Shown here piece by piece: positions 12,046 to 23,024 of a stretch of DNA of 64,000 bases. Source of the DNA: Amoebophrya sp. A120 (Eukaryota > Sar > Dinophyceae > Syndiniales > Amoebophryaceae); assembly GCA_905178155.1 (NCBI GenBank), contig CAJINV010000007.1, forward strand, positions 2,585,151 to 2,649,150, written 5' to 3'. Within the stretch, counting starts at the first letter, position 1, and each line of letters begins with the position of its first letter. Position numbers and translations under genes: made by a program. A model generated the notes under the pieces. The model worked only from the letters and a program-made list of their open reading frames with translations, was not told the origin of the DNA and did no database searches.

Positions 12046-14600
12046 TTACAGCTCCTCGTGTCGATTTTGCAGGGCCGCTCCCGAGTCCAAGGCGTCGCGG
12101 ACAAACGTGACTAAACCATTGACGATGACGTCCTGTCCCTTTGAGTACATTTCCAGGAAATCGTCCTCGAACTTCTTCCATCTCCTCCGCTTCGGGCGCC
12201 ACAACACCACGGCCGGGTCCTCGTGGCCGACTTGCGAGGTTATGGAAAACAGCTTTTTCTTCATCGCGGTATTCGTCTTGTTGTTCAGTGACACTATCCT
12301 CACGGGGTCCTTTTTCAGCTTCTTCGCCACCTCCAGGAAGATCTTCTGCAGCTGCCCGATGTGGTCCGACACCACCACCAGGCAGTAGTTGCTGTCCTTG
12401 GCGGAGCACTTCCCGGAGTCCAGGTACTCAACGGTGAGCTCGTCAAACTTCGGCGTCAGCATCTCCTCGCGGTATTGCCTCTGCACATCCTGGAGGTACA
12501 TCGGGATCTCGTCACGCGGCAGTTTGGGCGACCACGTCTTGTCGTGCACGTTCAGCCAGGCGGGAAGCTCCTGCTTCTTCGGAATCTCGAATTCCTTCCA
12601 CAACTTCGGGGCCTCCTTCTTGGACAACACACCTGGAAAGGTCGTGGGGTCATCAAGTAGGGGCTCTCAGGTTTAAGCAAACAAGAACACGCCTAAGGAA
12701 TGAATGATCCGCAAGTCGGGACGCTTTGTTTCGCTTTAATATGGATTTTTGCACTAAAAAAGCTGCAAGAAGATCTCTCTGTCATCGATCTTGAATTGCC
12801 AGCGGAAGAAGATCACGACATCGATAAATCAGCATACTTTTGAGACGCATCAAAACTACGAATCAAAACTACACTCTACCTATCAGCACTTTCCCAAACT
12901 GAACGCTCAGCAAGGTGAGTCTCGGGGGCGTGTTCGGCTTTTCGACGAAGAGTATAACTTTTGCGGAGTCGGTCTGCATGAATTTCTCCATGTCCTCCTT
13001 CGTCTTCAACCTCACTGTCTTGTCCGGGAGCGCTTTCGCCAGCCATTTTTCTGTTTATTTTTTCGATTTTCGATGGGAAACTTCCTTTGCAGAAGAGAAT
13101 GAATGAGGACCAGCAGCCTGCAGTGCAGAGTAAAATTCTTATTTCCGGCCGCTTGGATCCAAATTTACATCTACGCAAGAGGAGCGCACGTACAAGTACA
13201 TGAAAAATTATCAGGAGAGCTTTTTATCAAATAAGCACAATATTACGCATGGCGTCGTAGGTGTTCTTGGCGCCCTTGAAAGTATCGTGATTTTCCTCCC
13301 CGGCGCCGTAATATTTCACCTTGGGCAGGGCATTTCCTTTTATGCCCGCTTTCTCACAGACCCGCTTGTGCCTGCTACAGCTGACCGCGTAAAAATTCGC
13401 AGCGCCATCGTAGGCTTTTGCGAGCTTGACAAAAGCTTTCTGTGCGTCCTTGGATGGTTGGTGGCCGTCCTGGTAAAACTTGATGACAAACTGCTCGGCG
13501 TAGTGGTCTTTCGCCCCGGCCACATTGTTCGTGTAATCCTCGAAGCCTTGAATTTCACTTATTGCATCCTCGTCGTCGTACCTGGAATAATTTGGATATA
13601 GTAATTTGAATTTCAGTTTCACAATCAGAAATAAAAAGTGCTGCTGCTGCATCGAGAAGTTTCTCTGAGTCCGTCGTGTTCAATCATCGCTTTGGCAGAG
13701 CCCAATTCATCTGCAGCCGTGTTTCGAAACAAAGTACAAACTGAAATCACTACAGAGGCTTTTCTGGTTGTTTCTGCTGCTGTTTGCCGCCACCCTTGTT
13801 GCCGCCGCTGCCTCCCATATTGAAGGTGAAGGAGCTGCCACCTCCACTGCTGCCCCCGGGTCGCCCCCCGCCGAAGAATTGGGCGAAAATGTCGAAAGGA
13901 TCTGTGGTGAGTTATAAGACGAGCAGATATTACTCGAGGAGTTCGCCAAAAAATGCGGTAATTTTCATGCGTGAACAAGATCACGACAGTGCAAGAGCAA
14001 GAGCTCTACAACTTTTAGCTCTCGTATACATATACAGGAAGCAGCTAGGTCATATGATCAACATCTACAGCATCACGCACCTGGCCCTCCCCCACCCGAG
14101 TTGCCATCTGCAGCCTGTCCTGGTCTGCTCGGGTCCTCTCCGAATTCATCGTATTTTTTCTTTTTCTCTGGATCTGACAGGGTCTCATAGGCGTTGTTGA
14201 TATCCTGGAACTTGGACAAGTTCTTCTTTTTTTTCTTCTCGGGCAGGTTCACGTCCTGCTTGTCCGGGTGGTGCTTCAGAGCCAACTTCCGGTAGGCCTT
14301 CTTGATTTCCGCCGCGCATTCCTTATTCCGGCACTTCGGACTCACCCCCAACTCGGCATAAAAATCCTTTTTCGCTTCTACAGTTTGTGTAGTTCTGTCG
14401 AAGAGACTCGCCGTGGAGGTGAGGAGAGAGACGGCGACACGGAAGTACGTGCCTCGTCTTGCTTGTTTTCTTCTTCTGACAGGAGGAGAAGACGAGGATG
14501 TTCTCGTAGTGGCTCGTGTTCGGGAAGAGCAGCTGGCTGCACCATGGCCGTCTTCCATTCGTCGACTTAAGCTGGTGTGACCACGTCGAGGGGGTATCAT
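12046..14600 (-). CDS. ER-resident J-protein with thioredoxin-like domains (DNAJC16/ERdj-like)
   Basis: Five exons fit: 14081-14600, 13754-13901, 13247-13581, 12880-13050 and 12046-12632. All introns are GT-AG with continuous phase, giving 586 residues. The N-terminus carries a basic stretch and a hydrophobic segment (residues about 51-67) that could serve as a signal peptide or anchor. A J-domain follows with the HPD triad at 111-113, which stimulates Hsp70/BiP ATPase. Next come a Gly-rich linker with DPFDIFAQFFGGG, then a thioredoxin-fold-like part (VIKFYQDG, FYAVSCSRHKRVCEKAGI) that lacks a CxxC redox pair, and a second such segment (KVILFVEKPNTPP). The chain ends in HEEL, a KDEL-type retrieval signal, which strongly places it in the ER lumen. 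The domain order matches DNAJC16-type proteins. The start could also be the second ATG at 14558. Confidence 0.85.
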
Positions 14601-15689
14601 GTTGTCGTAGTTGTGTCACCGTAAAAAAAAAACTGCCGGGGCCAGGAGCAACAGGTACTACAACGATCCTACAACTTGTTCACAGAGTCGCTAACAACGA
14701 ACAGGAGTGCGCCGCGCCGTCAGCCTCTGTGGTAGATCGTCTTTTACCGGGTGACTCTTGCCGTCCAGCGGGCGCCCGGTTTTTACAACAGTCGCTTGCG
14801 CGGGAACGATTTTTGTTCTTGGTGTCGTCAGAAGTTCAATTTTGAATGTCATGAAAATTGTGAAATTCAAATAGAAAACATTCTACTTCAATTCCTTTCT
14901 CAACTCTTCAGCCCGGCGGTCTCTTGGACCAAAATCGCCAGGCCGAAACTAAGAAGTAGTCGTGGAAATTAACAAAATTATGGAGGAGGTCGTGTAGTGA
15001 TTCTAACGAAATTTAGCCTTAGCCAAGCGGGAAATTATGTCACCAAGCTCCTACAAGCCAACTTTATTACTGATATAGGAAAGTTGTGCTAGTGTAGTAC
15101 TCGTACTGATTCTGAGCTTATTGAAGTAAAAAAAAGTAGAGCTACAAGCGACCTGCAGGAGGTGAGCAAGCAACATAAGGACTATAAGCAATTAACGTAT
15201 ACGAAATAGGTTGGCCTCACGACGGTCTTTATCCTAATCAAACCTCCGAAGGTTGGTAGGAGATCACCTCGCACACTGGAGGGATCTCGTCGAAAGTTGC
15301 CTGTCACAAGGCTTCTGGACCGAGCAAACTCTGAATGATTTTCATTTTTTCTTGATCGATTCTATTCATCCTTTTGATCTGGAGGTTGCGACGCCTCGGA
15401 GTTTCAAGATCCTTGATTTTAATCATTGACAACATACTTCAATCAGTTCACTTCAGAGCGGTGCTGTACTTGTTTTCACTGTTATGCTGGTTGTATTCTA
15501 GTAGAAGTACTAGTGTTGTCGCTGTTCGCGAATGTGCGACGAGTAAAAAGAGGACAGTCGCTTTGTTCAACAATGAATGACGAGCTTCATCTTTCGGGGT
15601 CATCTGTGAGGTCACTGTCGGTCGTCCCACGTCCTGCTCCTTTACCCTTGGACGAGGAACACGCCGCGACAACGATACAAACTAACATT
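14601..15689. other. Spacer between the two J-protein genes
   Basis: No gene is supported in this roughly 1.1-kb stretch. Frames present are short and on both strands. It contains an A-run near 14622 and should include the promoter side of the ER J-protein and the 3' region of the next gene. Confidence 0.45.
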
Positions 15690-18600
15690 TCATATCGGTT
15701 GCGTCTGAATGATTCTCTCTGTGGTCCCGTCACGCTTTTTCCTGACCGTGATCACCTTCAGTTGCGGCGTCCCATTTGCCCCTTGCACAACTTGAGTGTA
15801 CGTCTCTTCCGCGATGACGTCGGACCTCGAAGATGCTGCTCCGCCACTGTTACCAAATCCCCCACCAGACGAGCCAGGACCACCGGCTCCCCCACCCATT
15901 CCGCCCCCAAACATGCTATTCAAATTCGCTCCGCCGCCGAACAGATTATTCAGGTTCGTCCCAGTGCCGTTTCCGAAGGACTGAAACCTTTGCGCGTTTC
16001 GAAATACATCTTCCCCGTTGCCGTTCGATTGTTTCGTCAACACCTCAGCGGGAAACCACGCGTCCCCGACGCTTTCGAACCTTAGCTTCACGGTGTTGTC
16101 CCGCGGATCCATCTTCACGACGGTTCCCGTCTTCCCCAGACACCGCGCGCGCAGCGCGTCGTTGTCGGTGGAAATTTTCTTCTGCCGGCAGTAGTGCTCC
16201 ACCTGCTGCCGGGTGCCCAGGACGGAGAGTCGGTCGTTCAAACGGACGATGTTGGAGGGCGCTTCGTCCATGCCGTGGAACATACGGTTGAACACGTCGT
16301 GGAACCTATCCTATGTAAAAACGTCCCCACCCCATAGTCAAGATGGGGTCTCGGCTAGACAAATCCACAAACTTTGGCTGTTTTGCATGACAAATTTCAG
16401 CTCGTATTGTAGTGCTGTTTGAGCTATTGCAGCATCACAGATCTAGTATATCATGCGGATTGGAGCAAGAGAAATTCCAAAACACGACTGGAAAACGCTT
16501 CTCATGGGGCTCCGCATGAGAAACATTTTCAGCATGCAGACTTGCATGACAACTCTGGGGTGGGGACGTTTTTACACAGGATAGAACCCGCCGCCGAACA
16601 TCTGCTGGAACATCTTCTCCGCCTCCTCTGGCGTCATCTGCCGGGCGCCGTGCGGCATTCCGCCCGCGTGGTTCGGGTGGTGGAAACCGCCTTGCCCGGA
16701 AGGGTCCGCCCCGCTCCCGACTGATGTTGGTTGTATTAATTCAGTACGTATTTGTCCACTACTTCGTTTTTGCAAACGGCAAGAGAGGGCACGAGGACCA
16801 TCAAATTTTTATTTTGCGCTAGCCCGTACGTATCAAGCGACTTCAACATCGTTATAAGCGACTTCAACAAGAGCAATTACCAGATGAACAAGCATGCTGT
16901 TAGATGCTGTGCAACAACCTGACCCCTTTCCGCCGGCGGAAGGGGGGGGGGGCCCACCCACCTTCCGGCAAGGAGACCCGAAAGCCAAGCAGCCGGGGCC
17001 GGCACGCTCGCAACCCAGTCAGACGGCCGGGGTGGGGGGGTGCGCGCAAACGAAAGGCATAGCACCGCGCACGCGATCGATGTATCGGCGCGAGTGCATT
17101 CTTTTGGCGGCGCGCGCTTCGCGCGCGCAAGTTTCGATCGTGCGTGAATTGCAAGGCAGAGCCAAAGCCGGAAAGCGCGCGCACGCACATGCGCCGCGAC
17201 CAGATACAGCCAAAAAACCTAAGAACCTAGACGTCGCAAGCGTGCGCAAGACTGCAAGCGACCGGGCCCCGCTGCCGCGGCGGCCGGCAACGAACTGCAT
17301 ACCACGAACGAGAGCCACGCCGCGCTTGCCCGACGCGCATTCTTCGCCCTTTTTCCCGCGCGCCCTTAAGATGGGCCGGCCCCCAAACACAGGCCCCCAC
17401 CCCCCACAGCTTATGAGGCACGCTGGAACCAAAACGACACCCCCCAGAATGCCCCGCCCTTGCGCGCGTAACCTTCGACGCGCCCGCCCAAACCGAGAAA
17501 GGAGTCCACCGGGCGCAGCGTTGTGCGGGGGGATGCTATTTTCTCGCGCCCGGGGGGGGGACTGGGGCGGCGCGGCCCCTGCCGGCTCGGCGCCGGCCGC
17601 CCCGCCCGGTGCGGCGGCCGCATCTGGGTGCGTTGCAAGCCGGCAGCGCGGCGCCGTTCCACGGCCTTTTTTGTGTCGCGCCGCCACGCCGACCCAAGCA
17701 AACGTGGACCCGTGTGCGCGCCCCATTGCCGCACCGAACGCCCGGCAGCGCTCCATTGGCCATGCTAGCAGCCTCTTCTCCCGCAATCAATGAATCCTGT
17801 GCATGGTTTGGCCCCCCCGCGCGGCGAGGGCATCGGGGCAGGGGAGGTTGCCCTCCTCCCTCGCCGGCCCCACATGACTAGGCGGCGCGCGCTTTCGCTA
17901 TCGCCGGCGACAAAAAGTATGAGGTAGCGGGGGGGCCCGTTTCTCCTGTCAAACGCTGCATGGGGGCAGGTGGCGCTGCGCGGGCGGGCGCTGCCCCCGC
18001 CATGTACTGGCTGAGGCTGGCAGGTCAGGGAGCGGGGCTGTGCGTGTGCTCCCTTGGCCGGCATTTTCTAGGGGCGCCCGCGGGTGGCTTAGTGTGATTT
18101 GGTTTGCGTGGCGCCTCATGTGGAGCAAAGTTAAATTAACGAAATGGGGTTCCGGCGCCACGAGCTAGCTGGCGAGCGCAGGCAGGGGGCTTTCCTCTGC
18201 GGCCCGTGACTTGGCCTGGCGCCTGCGCCTGCCCAGGAGGAAGGGAAACAAAGCAACGGGGCCGGCCTGTTTGCAGCGCCTTTCCCCCTTCCAACACCAC
18301 ACGCAACCACGCACCAGCGCGCCCGCCACGCCGCGTGGCGATCGAGGTGCTGCGCGCATTGGTTGGCCACAGGCAGGGGGCCCTCTGCGCCCAAAAGAAT
18401 GCCGCGGTCGCGCCGCGTGTAGTCGCGGGAAACGCGCCGGCGCCCGGTTCCGGGCCGCTTGTGGCTTAATGTATGGCAAACATTCCAGGGGCCGGACGCC
18501 CGCCGCGCAAACAGTTCAAGAGGCGCCCTCTTATGGCGGGATCGGTAATACCGACGTCGTGGCAATACCGATTTTTTTTTAATGCCGATGACGATTGCGG

Positions 18601-19331
18601 AAAGGGGGGGGGGGGTGCCACCCACCTGGAGGGGCGTCTACCCCCCTTTCCGCGGGCGGAAAGGGGTCAGGTTGTTGCACAACATCTTATGCTTGTTCGT
18701 TTCGTGCTTATCGATCCATCTTCACACGAGCAATCCCGCAGAAAGGACGGAAAAAACATCAATGTAGTGCAAGCTTCTTAGGAAGGAAAAAACAAAAATC
18801 AATACATCCGCTGCTTCTGGACGGATTTGTCAGTGCCTCGTAGGCTTCCGAAACTTCCTTGAATTGTTTCTCCGCCGCTTCCCTGTTGTCCGGGTTTCGG
18901 TCGGGGTGGAATTGTAGTGCCTTTTTTTTGTACGCCTTCTTGATTTCGTCGGCGGTGGCGTTGGGGCCGACCCCGAGGATCTCGTGTGGGGGTTTGTAGC
19001 GGCCAGCAGCGAAAAACCGCCGGGTCGTTGTAGTTGTACTGCCGGAGGCGGGAGTTCTCGCCTGGCTGTGCAGGCTGAAGGGCTGCTCCTCACGGCATTT
19101 ATTCGTCGTCCTCGTTCCTGCAGCTAGTAAAGACGCAGGCGATGCTGGCGAGCTGCAGAGGGCCGCGACTGTAGAGAGCTGTTGCCGTGCAGTAGAAGTT
19201 CCTCCGCAGGCTGCCTTATTTGCGAGTTGGTGCGCCACGCCAGGCAAAAATGCTAGGTGGGTAATGCTCCGCATTGCCGCCTTCGACGCGGCTGCGCAAG
19301 AGGAGCTGCTTGTCGCCTTGGAGGCCAACAT
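15690..19331 (-). CDS. J-domain protein with probable mitochondrial presequence and unusual C-terminal domain
   Basis: Three exons are proposed: 18806-19331, then about 16586-16720, and 15690-16305 or 15690-16310. The first codes for a Ser/Ala/Arg-rich leader with few acids, ending near RRFFAAGRY, which looks like a mitochondrial presequence. A J-domain follows with HPD at 142-144. The second exon is rich in Gly, His and Met ([17 protein letters not shown]). The third starts like a type-II J-protein linker and continues with [18 protein letters not shown] and [20 protein letters not shown], a short beta-rich motif resembling MIB/HERC2-type repeats, then a Gly-rich tail ending QTQPI. Intron 1 is about 2.1 kb and holds a GC-rich inverted-repeat element. 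Intron 2 is an introner. The end of the J-domain is odd: the chosen frame reads TNPSRSSG, whereas the +1 frame reads QKQRMY as J-domains usually do. Length is about 424-429 residues depending on intron 2. Confidence 0.75.
16307..16581. mobile_element. Introner A inside the J-protein gene
   Basis: This 275-bp element forms most of an intron. Its ends are inverted repeats of about 28 bases starting TATCCT(A/G)TGTAAAAACG and continuing into CCCCACCCCA. The flanks are a 5-bp direct repeat, GAACC at 16302-16306 and 16582-16586, as expected of a cut-and-paste transposon target duplication. On the gene strand the duplication reads GGTTC. An intron starting at its second base (GT) and ending with ATA plus the first base of the other copy (AG) removes the element exactly, leaving uninterrupted coding sequence. 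A second GT-AG choice inside the repeats would leave 15 extra in-frame bases. The interior holds repeated GCATGACAA/GCATGAGAA words shared with the other introners. Confidence 0.9.
16886..16938 (+). repeat. Left terminal inverted repeat of the GC-rich element
   Basis: It reads GAACAAGCAT at 16886-16895 and CAACAACCTGACCCC from 16912, ending in a small palindrome TTCCGCCGGCGGAA. It matches the reverse complement of 18646-18698 with a short length difference near its outer end. Confidence 0.75.
18646..18698 (-). repeat. Right terminal inverted repeat of the GC-rich element
   Basis: Read on the minus strand it begins GAACAAGCATAAGATGTTG and continues CAACAACCTGACCCC TTTCCGCC, pairing with the left end at 16886-16938. 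Confidence 0.75.
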
Positions 19332-20244
19332 TGTTTTAGCTATGATTGAAGAAGCAATACTGTTGACTTTCTGATGATGGTGCGTAGGAGCCACTGACGG
19401 GCGCGAGACTCAGCAGCTCTACTTGAAAGAAAAAGTAGTTGTTGAAGTGCGATTTCCATTCCCATTCGGCAACATCGTCGCGGCCAGTTAATGTTGTTAT
19501 CGACAAATGGAACCAAACAAAATAAAAAAGGATCTAAAACTTTGCTGCTCTACATGGGGACCTGAAGATGGTAGAGTTAGACCGAGTGAGATGATTCTAC
19601 GCGACAACGAAACTTATGGAAAGAAAAAAAGCCTTCCTGTGCGACGAGAGCTTAATGCTGTGCGGGATCTTTATCTGAAAAGACGTCATCATCATCAAAA
19701 ATGGAACCTAAATCAAGATCTTTTTTTCAATGACAATGAAAGCCAAAGCTGCGTTCGTATAAAGCTGTCATAATCTTACTCGTCCGCACGCTGAGAGTGA
19801 AGAACACGCTGGAGCCCGGTCTTGTCCATATAATTTTTGAGGCGCTAACTTCATAAAGCGCAAGAACGCGACACGCCGCGCCATTCATTATGCTGGTTTC
19901 TGTCACGGAGCGACCACTTGAGTGGGTTTTTTGAAGGCACTTTGTTATCTTTATCAGACTTTGTCATGCTGAGGGTGTAGCAGGAAGAACAGGCTGTGAA
20001 AATATTGTGGCTGAAGATGTAGTCCCAAAAATGCAAACGTCCAATGGTGGTGCAGCTGCACTACCACGAAGATAAAAACCTAGTAAAAGTAAGACTTATA
20101 GATGCTAGAGTAATTACGCGGAAAGGAAATCAATTGTGATGTGCTCGCTTCTTCAGGCGAGCGAGTGACTGTCTACCATACTATCTATGTTCCTGATCAA
20201 TATCAAAACAAACGTGCGCGAGCAAATACGTTAAAACCCCCCGC
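19332..20244. other. Spacer between the J-protein and the cyclin-like gene
   Basis: No gene is supported. An 88-codon frame on plus at 19507-19773 is AT-leaning, lysine-rich and resembles nothing I know, so it is treated as chance. No RNA gene or repeat is apparent. Confidence 0.45.
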
Positions 20245-21943
20245 CTACCCCTGCTGCTGCGCTTTTGCGGGTACGGAGCACAATTTCTGGATGTACTTTT
20301 TTACCCTGCTCTCCGACACTTGCAGCTTGAACTTCCGGACTTTGGAAAAGAGAAAAAACACGAACGCGTTCAGTTTCTTTAATGTGCTGAAGTGCCGCCA
20401 GCCGATTTCGTGGTACCAGTCTTTCAGCCTTATGGTTCGGTCCGCGTTGAAGACGTGCGCGAGAAACGCGAGGTAGCAGATCACGTTGAACGCATCCCCG
20501 TCCTGGAATTCGAGAAGCTCGGTGGCTGAGAGGTCTTCGAGGTAGGTCAGGGTCAGGGCGAGGTCTAGTGCCATGTCGCAGTGGTGGATCTGGTACCTGG
20601 GGTTTATTAGTAAGAAACGCAACAGCTTGACCGTGAACTTGAGGTTGGGCTGGTAAAATGGCCCCAGGAAGTCGACGTAGAAGATTGTCCATGCCGATGG
20701 TGCATAAATTAAAACAAGTTGCTGTCACAACATGATCATCATCGAGTCCAGTAAAGCAAAACTTAAACTACATTGCTTTATACTTGTAGAACAGGTATGC
20801 CAGTGTGACCGAGACCAGCCGATGGTCGTGTTTGTAGGTGAAGAATTCGAATATGCCGAGTTGATTCACAATCTCGTGAAAATTGTAGGCCAGCAACGCG
20901 CATTCTGTCGTGTACGTGTACTTCGCAAAGAAGGCGTAGGAGGAAAGCTCTTGCTTGCCCCCACTGCTAGTACCCCCTCCAGGCTGATTTGGTATTTTCT
21001 GTATTTGATTCTGGTTTTGATTTTGATTTTGCTGCTGCTGGTGCGCTGTAGTTCCTCTGTCCTCCGGATTGTAATTCTTGCTTGACGAAGAAGTAGTTGT
21101 GGGCTGATGGTTTGTTGTTCCCATCATCCCTTGCTGTGTAGTTCCTGCGTAAGTAGAGGAGGACGCAGAAGTTTTGGTGTTTTGCGTCGCTGCACTGCTG
21201 CTGTCACCCGCAATAAGGTTGTTTTTGTTGTAGTTATCACCTGATGTTGTACCAGCGGTATGTTGATAGTTTTGGTCGTTGAAATTCTTGGATGACGAAC
21301 TGGATGCGGTCGAGCCCACGCTTGCCTGCAACTGCTGTAGTTCACTACTGTTTCCGCCGCGGTTCTGGGTAGTGGAGGACGCTGGCCTGCTGGAAGACGA
21401 GGATCCCGGCTTCATCGAGGCTGGTGCTGTCGTGCTGCTCCCGCCCCCCGTAGCTGAATTCTCACCCAGGGCCTCTTCCGAGCGCCGTTCCCGCACGCTC
21501 CCCAGCATGCTGGCGCGATCCAGCTGCATGATGATGTCTTCGCTACACGGCCTCCACGGCGGTTCGCGTTGGTCCTGTTCCACACGCAACAAATACGGCG
21601 CTCGTGCTGGTCTGGGGTTTGTGAGTGTGGTCCTAGGCCGGTTTATTCTTCGGTCGTGGTCCTCCTCCTCGACGTGATTTTTGCAGAAGCGAACAAGCTC
21701 GTCCTGATCGTGATTGTTCTCCCGCAGATTTTCTCTCAATCTTTCTGTCTGCAGTACAGACACGTACGCTGTTTGTGCTGGTGGAAGCGAGACGATACTT
21801 GCCGAGGTCGAGCTAGAGCTAGGGGCTGGCGCAGGTCCTCCGGATGCTGCTCGCAATAAAATTCCTCTTGAGTGGGTAGCCAGAAATTCAATTTGCAAAA
21901 AACACACGAAAACAAGCTGTGTTTGTGTTACGAGCGACAACAT
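20245..21943 (-). CDS. Cyclin-like protein (PHO80/CNPPD1-type cyclin fold suspected)
   Basis: Two exons, 20771-21943 and 20245-20721, give 549 residues from the ATG at 21943. The first half is disordered, rich in Ser, Asn, Thr and Gln. The conserved part starts near YAFFAKYTYTTECALLAYNFHEIV and runs through the second exon. Its C-terminal half, with LTLTYLEDLS, VICYLAFLAHVFNADRTI, DWYHEIGW and LNAFVFFLF, has the spacing of a PHO80-type cyclin box, where residues after an early helix read like 'seen, aspartate, tryptophan, then LN'. Cyclins of this class activate CDKs. The assignment rests on pattern, not on close sequence identity. The 49-nt intron between the exons cannot be GT-AG: the phase-preserving choices are TA-AG or GT-CA. 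Confidence 0.55.
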
Positions 21944-23024
21944 TGTTTTTTGTATGTTATTTCATGGAAAATTCGAAAATAAGACAAAGACACACAGGAA
22001 TGACGCAACTCAGTCACCGTGACAGAAATCACGGTCTCCTCCAATACGGAAACTGTTTCTCCCTAACAAGGCCTCCTTCTCTCCTAAGAAGATGGCGGGG
22101 CTAAATGAATGCCACTGAGACAACTCAACCAACGAAGAACGTTCATCCTCTCTTTCAGCGCATCTCAAAACATCAAATACATTTGCGTAGGTACTACCGC
22201 AACTAGAAGTCTGTAGACCGCTCTACTCGCCTATTAAGACTAGTACGTGAAAGTTCAAGATGAAGATTAAGATTTGAAGAACTTTGTTTCCTACCGAAGC
22301 GTAGCTCCTCTTCTTGGTGGCTTGCTCTACCCGGCAAGGCCAGAAGAAGCACGGACTCAGAACAGAGTACAAGCTGGAACTGGGTGTGGGCCAATCTCCA
22401 GGGAACATACACATAGTTTGTCTTTGTGGTTAGAAGTAATTAGAAGTAGGAAATCTACGCTGAGATTTTGGCACGACAAGGAATGCACAAGACGACCGTC
22501 AAAGGAGAAGCAGAAGGTCACTACATGCGGCCCCCGCTTCTACCGACCCGATTTCGGTTTATTTTTGCTGATTCAATTGTTTGACACGGTAGAAAGATTC
22601 CACTTTAACGCACTATCCACATTCTTCAAAACGTGAAGGCATCAAAGCGTGGAGGAGTCACCCGAACTTCTGCGAGCTGCTGTGTCCCCATGCTTCGAAG
22701 AAGCGGCGGTCGCCGCCAGGTCGACCTCCAATGTTTCTGTTTCTCTTCGGAAAGATGAACATCAAACGCAAGAAGCTGATATAATCCTCAGCACTCCTAC
22801 ACTAGCGGAGGATCTGGATTTTGAAGATCGTGGTCTGAGCTGCATTCACTTACAGGGCGGAGAGTACGTGCTTCCCTTTGTCCTCTGTGCACAGAAAAAC
22901 AATTCAAATAACGTCCAGTCGAATGGAATTTGAATATGCGAAGCAAGAGCAACACTTCGCTTGCTCGAGGCAGCTTATCACTATCCTTGCCGATATCGAC
23001 GCTTTCCCACAGAAAAACCTTATC
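21944..23024. other. Spacer of about 1.1 kb
   Basis: No gene is supported between the cyclin-like gene and the SGNH-hydrolase gene. Plus-strand frames at 22274-22636 and 22649-22933 are the longest and have no family resemblance. No repeat or RNA gene is seen. Confidence 0.45.

Larger units (their letters stand above)
16886..18698. mobile_element. 1.8-kb GC-rich element with long terminal inverted repeats, inside intron 1 of the J-protein gene
   Basis: Both ends carry the same sequence in inverted orientation. The left end reads GAACAAGCAT, then after a few unmatched bases GTGCAACAACCTGACCCC and TTTCCGCC; the right end is its reverse complement with small differences. Each end also has a G-run of about a dozen bases followed by CCACCCACC in the same orientation (about 16940-16965 and 18602-18630). 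The interior is GC-rich and its long frames on both strands look like base-bias artefacts, so no transposase is evident. It fills most of the 2.1-kb intron between J-domain exons 1 and 2. It is best described as a non-autonomous inverted-repeat transposon or a large introner. I could not find a clear target duplication. Confidence 0.75.

Noticed and set aside
16894-17793. A 299-codon plus-strand frame and a 255-codon minus-strand frame inside the GC-rich element
   Set aside because: Both are explained by rare stop codons in GC-rich DNA; their content is compositional and neither shows transposase motifs.
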